From an uncultured Flavobacteriaceae bacterium (GTDB lineage Bacteria > Bacteroidota > Bacteroidia > Flavobacteriales > Flavobacteriaceae), in the NCBI GenBank assembly GCA_945788155.1, contig CALZKX010000335.1, positions 1 to 8,815 of the forward strand: 8,815 nucleotides of DNA, given 5' to 3'. Position numbers and translations under genes: made by a program. Below are positions 6,915-8,815 of the stretch, one piece after another. The notes beneath the pieces were generated by a model. The model saw nothing but the letters and a program-made list of their open reading frames with translations, had not been told where the DNA came from and ran no database searches. Each line of letters begins with the position of its first letter. The first letter of the stretch is position 1.

Positions 6915-8201
6915 ATGCCAAAACAAAATATACAAATAAGAAGCGAAGACGTACAGGAAATACTAAATGCTGTTCCCAATTGGATGATACGTTGGGGAAA
7001 CCTATTGGTGTTGATACTCATAGTTATGCTTCTTGGTATTTCATGGTTTGTGAGATATCCAGATATTATTTCTGCCGAAGCCATGATTACCACACAAATA
7101 CCACCTCAAAAAGAATTCGCAAAAACTACTGGTGTACTTATAGCTGTTTTAGTGAATGACAATAATTTAGTTAAAAAAAATCAACCCCTAGCGATAATTG
7201 AAAACACAGCAAACTATAAAGACGTTTACATTTTAAAGTCAGTTATTGATACTATTAAAATAAACAACCAATCCTTTAATTTTCCAATTAATGATTTGCC
7301 AATTCTTTTTCTAGGCGATATAGAATCTCAATATGCTTTATTCGAAAATAGTTATATACAGTATAAGCTCAATGCAAAATTTCAACCCTTTTCAAATGAA
7401 GCGCATGCCAATCAATACTCTATTTCTGAATTAAATAGAAGATTAAACAGTTTACTCTCTCAAAGAGATTTAAATAAAACAGAATTAGAATTTAAGCAAA
7501 AGGATTTAGAACGCAGTAAAACATTGTATGAAAAGGGGATTATTTCTACTCAGGATTATGAGAACAAACAATTGGAAATCGCACAAGCCCAACGTAATTA
7601 CAAGAATTTTGAATCTTCCATTTCTCAGATTAGAGAATCTATCAGCAATGCCCATAGAACTTCCAAAGGATCAGAAATAAATCGCATAAAAGAAGAAATG
7701 GTATTACTTAAAAATGTGATTCAGTCTTTTAACCAATTGAAAAAAAGCATCAAAGACTGGGAGAACCGCTATGTATTAAAATCCAATATTAATGGTAAAG
7801 TATCTTTCTTAAACTATTGGAATGTTAACCAAACCGTCAACCAAGACGATTTGGTCTTTACTATTATTCCTAACGAAAATTCGGCGTTTATCGCAAAATT
7901 AAAGTCCCCAGCACAAAACTCTGGAAAAATAAAAACTGGTCAACAAGTTAACATCAAGCTAGAAAATTATCCTGATACCGAATTCGGAACATTGCAAGGC
8001 GCTATAAAAAGCATCTCTCTTGTCCCTAATAACGAAGGACAATATCTTATAGACGTTAGTTTACCAAAAACCTTAATAACATCTTACAATAAAACCATTG
8101 ATTTTAAACAAGAAATGAGAGGTGCTGCTGAAATAGTAACTGATGACCTTAGATTAATAGAACGTTTTTTTTATCAGTTTAAAAATGTACTAAACAAATA
8201 A
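6915..8201 (+). CDS. HlyD-type membrane fusion protein (periplasmic adaptor for the ABC exporter)
   Basis: A 428-residue protein with a short cytoplasmic N-terminus, one membrane helix at about 28-47, a first half-lipoyl/barrel region (about 50-100), a long coiled coil (about 170-285, rich in Q, E, K, R and L), the second lipoyl half near 286-318 (VLKSNINGKVSFLNYW, GxV type) and a beta-barrel domain at about 322-400 (FIAKLKSPAQ, TGQQVNIKLENYP). This is the standard plan of HlyD-family adaptors that pair with peptide-exporting ABC transporters in Gram-negative bacteria. ATG 6915 follows an AT-rich leader and is the first in frame that keeps the cytoplasmic N-terminus. It comes after the precursor 2 terminator, and its stop is followed within six bases by leader RNA copy 3. 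The outer-membrane partner, normally TolC-like, is not in the window. Confidence 0.92.
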   Translation: MPKQNIQIRSEDVQEILNAVPNWMIRWGNLLVLILIVMLLGISWFVRYPDIISAEAMITTQIPPQKEFAKTTGVLIAVLVNDNNLVKKNQPLAIIENTANYKDVYILKSVIDTIKINNQSFNFPINDLPILFLGDIESQYALFENSYIQYKLNAKFQPFSNEAHANQYSISELNRRLNSLLSQRDLNKTELEFKQKDLERSKTLYEKGIISTQDYENKQLEIAQAQRNYKNFESSISQIRESISNAHRTSKGSEINRIKEEMVLLKNVIQSFNQLKKSIKDWENRYVLKSNINGKVSFLNYWNVNQTVNQDDLVFTIIPNENSAFIAKLKSPAQNSGKIKTGQQVNIKLENYPDTEFGTLQGAIKSISLVPNNEGQYLIDVSLPKTLITSYNKTIDFKQEMRGAAEIVTDDLRLIERFFYQFKNVLNK

Positions 8202-8206
8202 AAATA

Positions 8207-8284
8207 CTCTTTCGCGATGGGCAGACACAAACTGTGAGTGTCTTAAAATGTTCACGGCAAATATATTATTTAAAATTTTTAATT
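8207..8284 (+). promoter_or_regulatory. Structured 5' leader RNA, copy 3 (H-type pseudoknot)
   Basis: Stem 1 is AGACAC (8223-8228) with GTGTCT (8238-8243), loop 1 AAA, stem 2 CTGTGA (8232-8237) with TCACGG (8252-8257), and loop 3 TAAAATGT (8244-8251). The only change from copy 1 in this 35-base unit is A to G at 8256, which turns a T-A pair into a G-U pair and so keeps stem 2. The hairpin upstream of it is weaker here (one mismatch). The 27 bases to ATG 8285 are identical to copy 1. Confidence 0.7.
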
Positions 8285-8356
8285 ATGAAAGATTTGCGAA
8301 ATTTAAAAGGTGCTCAACTATTGAGTAAAAACGAACAACAAAGTATTAATGGTGGA
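8223..8356 (+). repeat. Direct repeat A, copy 3 (leader RNA plus leader-peptide codons)
   Basis: Matches 520-653 at 126 of 134 positions without gaps, ending at the GG codons. It probably arose by duplication of the leader cassette with a different core sequence attached. Confidence 0.85.
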
Positions 8357-8470
8357 GAGGGTTCTTGTTATCCATACTATGATTATAATACTTGCATAGC
8401 TAATTGTCAAGGCGAATGCAAAAATTTTGTTAGTACTAATTGTTATGTTTGTTTTGATCAAAATGAATAA
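8285..8470 (+). CDS. GG-leader precursor peptide 3 (Cys-rich, bacteriocin-like)
   Basis: A 61-residue precursor. The 24-residue leader differs from that of peptide 1 at three residues (N3D, Q5R, K16N). The predicted core has 37 residues with six Cys (28, 37, 41, 45, 53, 56), several Tyr (YPYYDYN near its start) and spacing C-x8-C-x3-C-x3-C-x7-C-x2-C, which suggests up to three disulfides. The in-frame GTG at 8234 lies within the pseudoknot and is rejected as start for the same reason as for peptide 1. A strong terminator follows. The core is unrelated by eye to those of peptides 1 and 2, although leader and upstream DNA are almost the same as for peptide 1. It is presumably cleaved and exported by the ABC/HlyD pair encoded just upstream. 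Confidence 0.85.
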   Translation: MKDLRNLKGAQLLSKNEQQSINGGEGSCYPYYDYNTCIANCQGECKNFVSTNCYVCFDQNE

Positions 8471-8477
8471 TGTCCAT

Positions 8478-8516
8478 AAAAACCATTGTTGGAATTAAAT
8501 TCCAATAATGGTTTTT
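8478..8516 (+). terminator. Strong hairpin terminator ending the peptide locus
   Basis: Bases 8478-8495 pair with 8499-8516 over 18 bp with one G-T pair and loop TAA. The stem starts with a run of A and ends with TTTTT, so it could terminate transcription on either strand. It closes the locus after precursor 3. Confidence 0.88.
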
Positions 8517-8546
8517 ATATTTATCATTAATGTCTTAATTTATACA

Positions 8547-8577
8547 TTGTAACAAGTTATGCTAAATATTATAGTTG
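8547..8577 (+). promoter_or_regulatory. Candidate flavobacterial promoter for the downstream secreted-protein gene
   Basis: TTG at 8547-8549 and TATAGTTG at 8570-8577 (one mismatch to TAnnTTTG) are separated by 20 bases, which suits the flavobacterial -33/-7 arrangement. Transcription from about 8584 would leave a leader of about 33 bases before ATG 8617. Confidence 0.45.
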
Positions 8578-8616
8578 AATTTTATAAAAATCATGCCAAA
8601 CATTAAAACCCATATC

Positions 8617-8815
8617 ATGCATAAATATTTTTATACACTTTTAATGAGTACTTTATTGCTGTACTCCCCAGTTCAAGCCCAATCAACAACTCCAAGGTTA
8701 GAGATAAAAAAAGCGACTATATACTGGGACAGTTCGCTATCCATGCTAGATAAAGCTGTGGAGAAAGAACTGGATTTCTTAGACAATTATTTTCACAATA
8801 TCCCAAATGCAAGTG
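8617..8815 (+). CDS. Secreted protein with possible von Willebrand A-type domain (3' end outside window)
   Basis: Only the first 66 codons are present. Residues 1-21 form a clear signal peptide (MHKYF, a T/L/S-rich hydrophobic stretch, then VQA before Q22). The mature part begins with IKKATIYWDSSLSMLDKAVEKEL. A beta strand ending in D-x-S-x-S followed by a helix is the first metal-binding motif of von Willebrand A domains, and the charged helix leading to DNYF fits that fold, but the rest of the domain is not in the window. An in-frame ATG at 8593 would add eight residues. ATG 8617 is preferred because it lies a more usual distance from the candidate promoter, though the choice is uncertain. 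It follows the terminator and has its own promoter candidate, so it is probably not part of the peptide operon. Confidence 0.7.
   Translation, partial: MHKYFYTLLMSTLLLYSPVQAQSTTPRLEIKKATIYWDSSLSMLDKAVEKELDFLDNYFHNIPNAS

Noticed and set aside
6839..7093. Minus-strand frame of 84 codons overlapping the HlyD N-terminus.
   Set aside because: It is antisense to a well-supported gene, has no family resemblance and runs into the terminator hairpin; the other minus-strand frames are likewise shadows of real genes.

Overview
The window looks like a piece of a Flavobacteriaceae (Bacteroidota) chromosome. The DNA is AT-rich, start codons sit in A/T-only leaders without Shine-Dalgarno sequences, two promoter candidates resemble the flavobacterial TAnnTTTG type, and several protein families are typical of the phylum: a GLPGLI protein, a CarboxypepD_reg-like/plug outer-membrane beta-barrel, and GG-leader precursor peptides. 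All genes are on the + strand.

The core (about 504-8516) is a peptide production and export locus. Three small precursor genes (582-803, 6622-6804, 8285-8470) encode 60-73 residue peptides with nearly the same 22-24 residue leader ending in INGG and unrelated Cys-containing cores. Interleaved with them are a GLPGLI protein (877-1677), an outer-membrane beta-barrel of TonB-dependent-receptor type (1687-4329), a C39 peptidase-containing ABC transporter (4358-6536) and its HlyD-type periplasmic adaptor (6915-8201). The expected pathway is that the ABC protein cleaves the leader after GG and exports the core, with HlyD bridging the periplasm. The beta-barrel and GLPGLI protein may serve the outer-membrane step or handle the product. 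No TolC, modification enzyme or recognisable immunity gene is visible. Each precursor gene is followed by a hairpin terminator, which should give much precursor mRNA and less transporter mRNA by readthrough.

Two things stand out. First, each precursor gene is preceded by the same 5' leader, which can fold into an H-type pseudoknot of identical geometry in all three copies (6-bp stem, 3-nt loop, 6-bp stem, 8-nt loop). The second stem is kept by compensatory base changes: CTGTGA/TCACAG, CCTTGA/TCAAGG, and CTGTGA/TCACGG with a G-U pair. I do not recognise this element. Second, the N-terminus of the ABC transporter is out of frame. The ATG at 4358 and the frame that encodes the catalytic-Cys motif differ by one base, and the long frame has no ATG, GTG or TTG before 4524, beyond the catalytic Cys. 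This is a sequencing error, a real lesion or an unusual start.

The flanks are the C-terminal end of an unidentified protein (1-450), visibly richer in G+C than the peptide locus, and the beginning of a secreted protein with a DxSxS motif like a von Willebrand A domain (8617 to the window end), preceded by its own promoter candidate.
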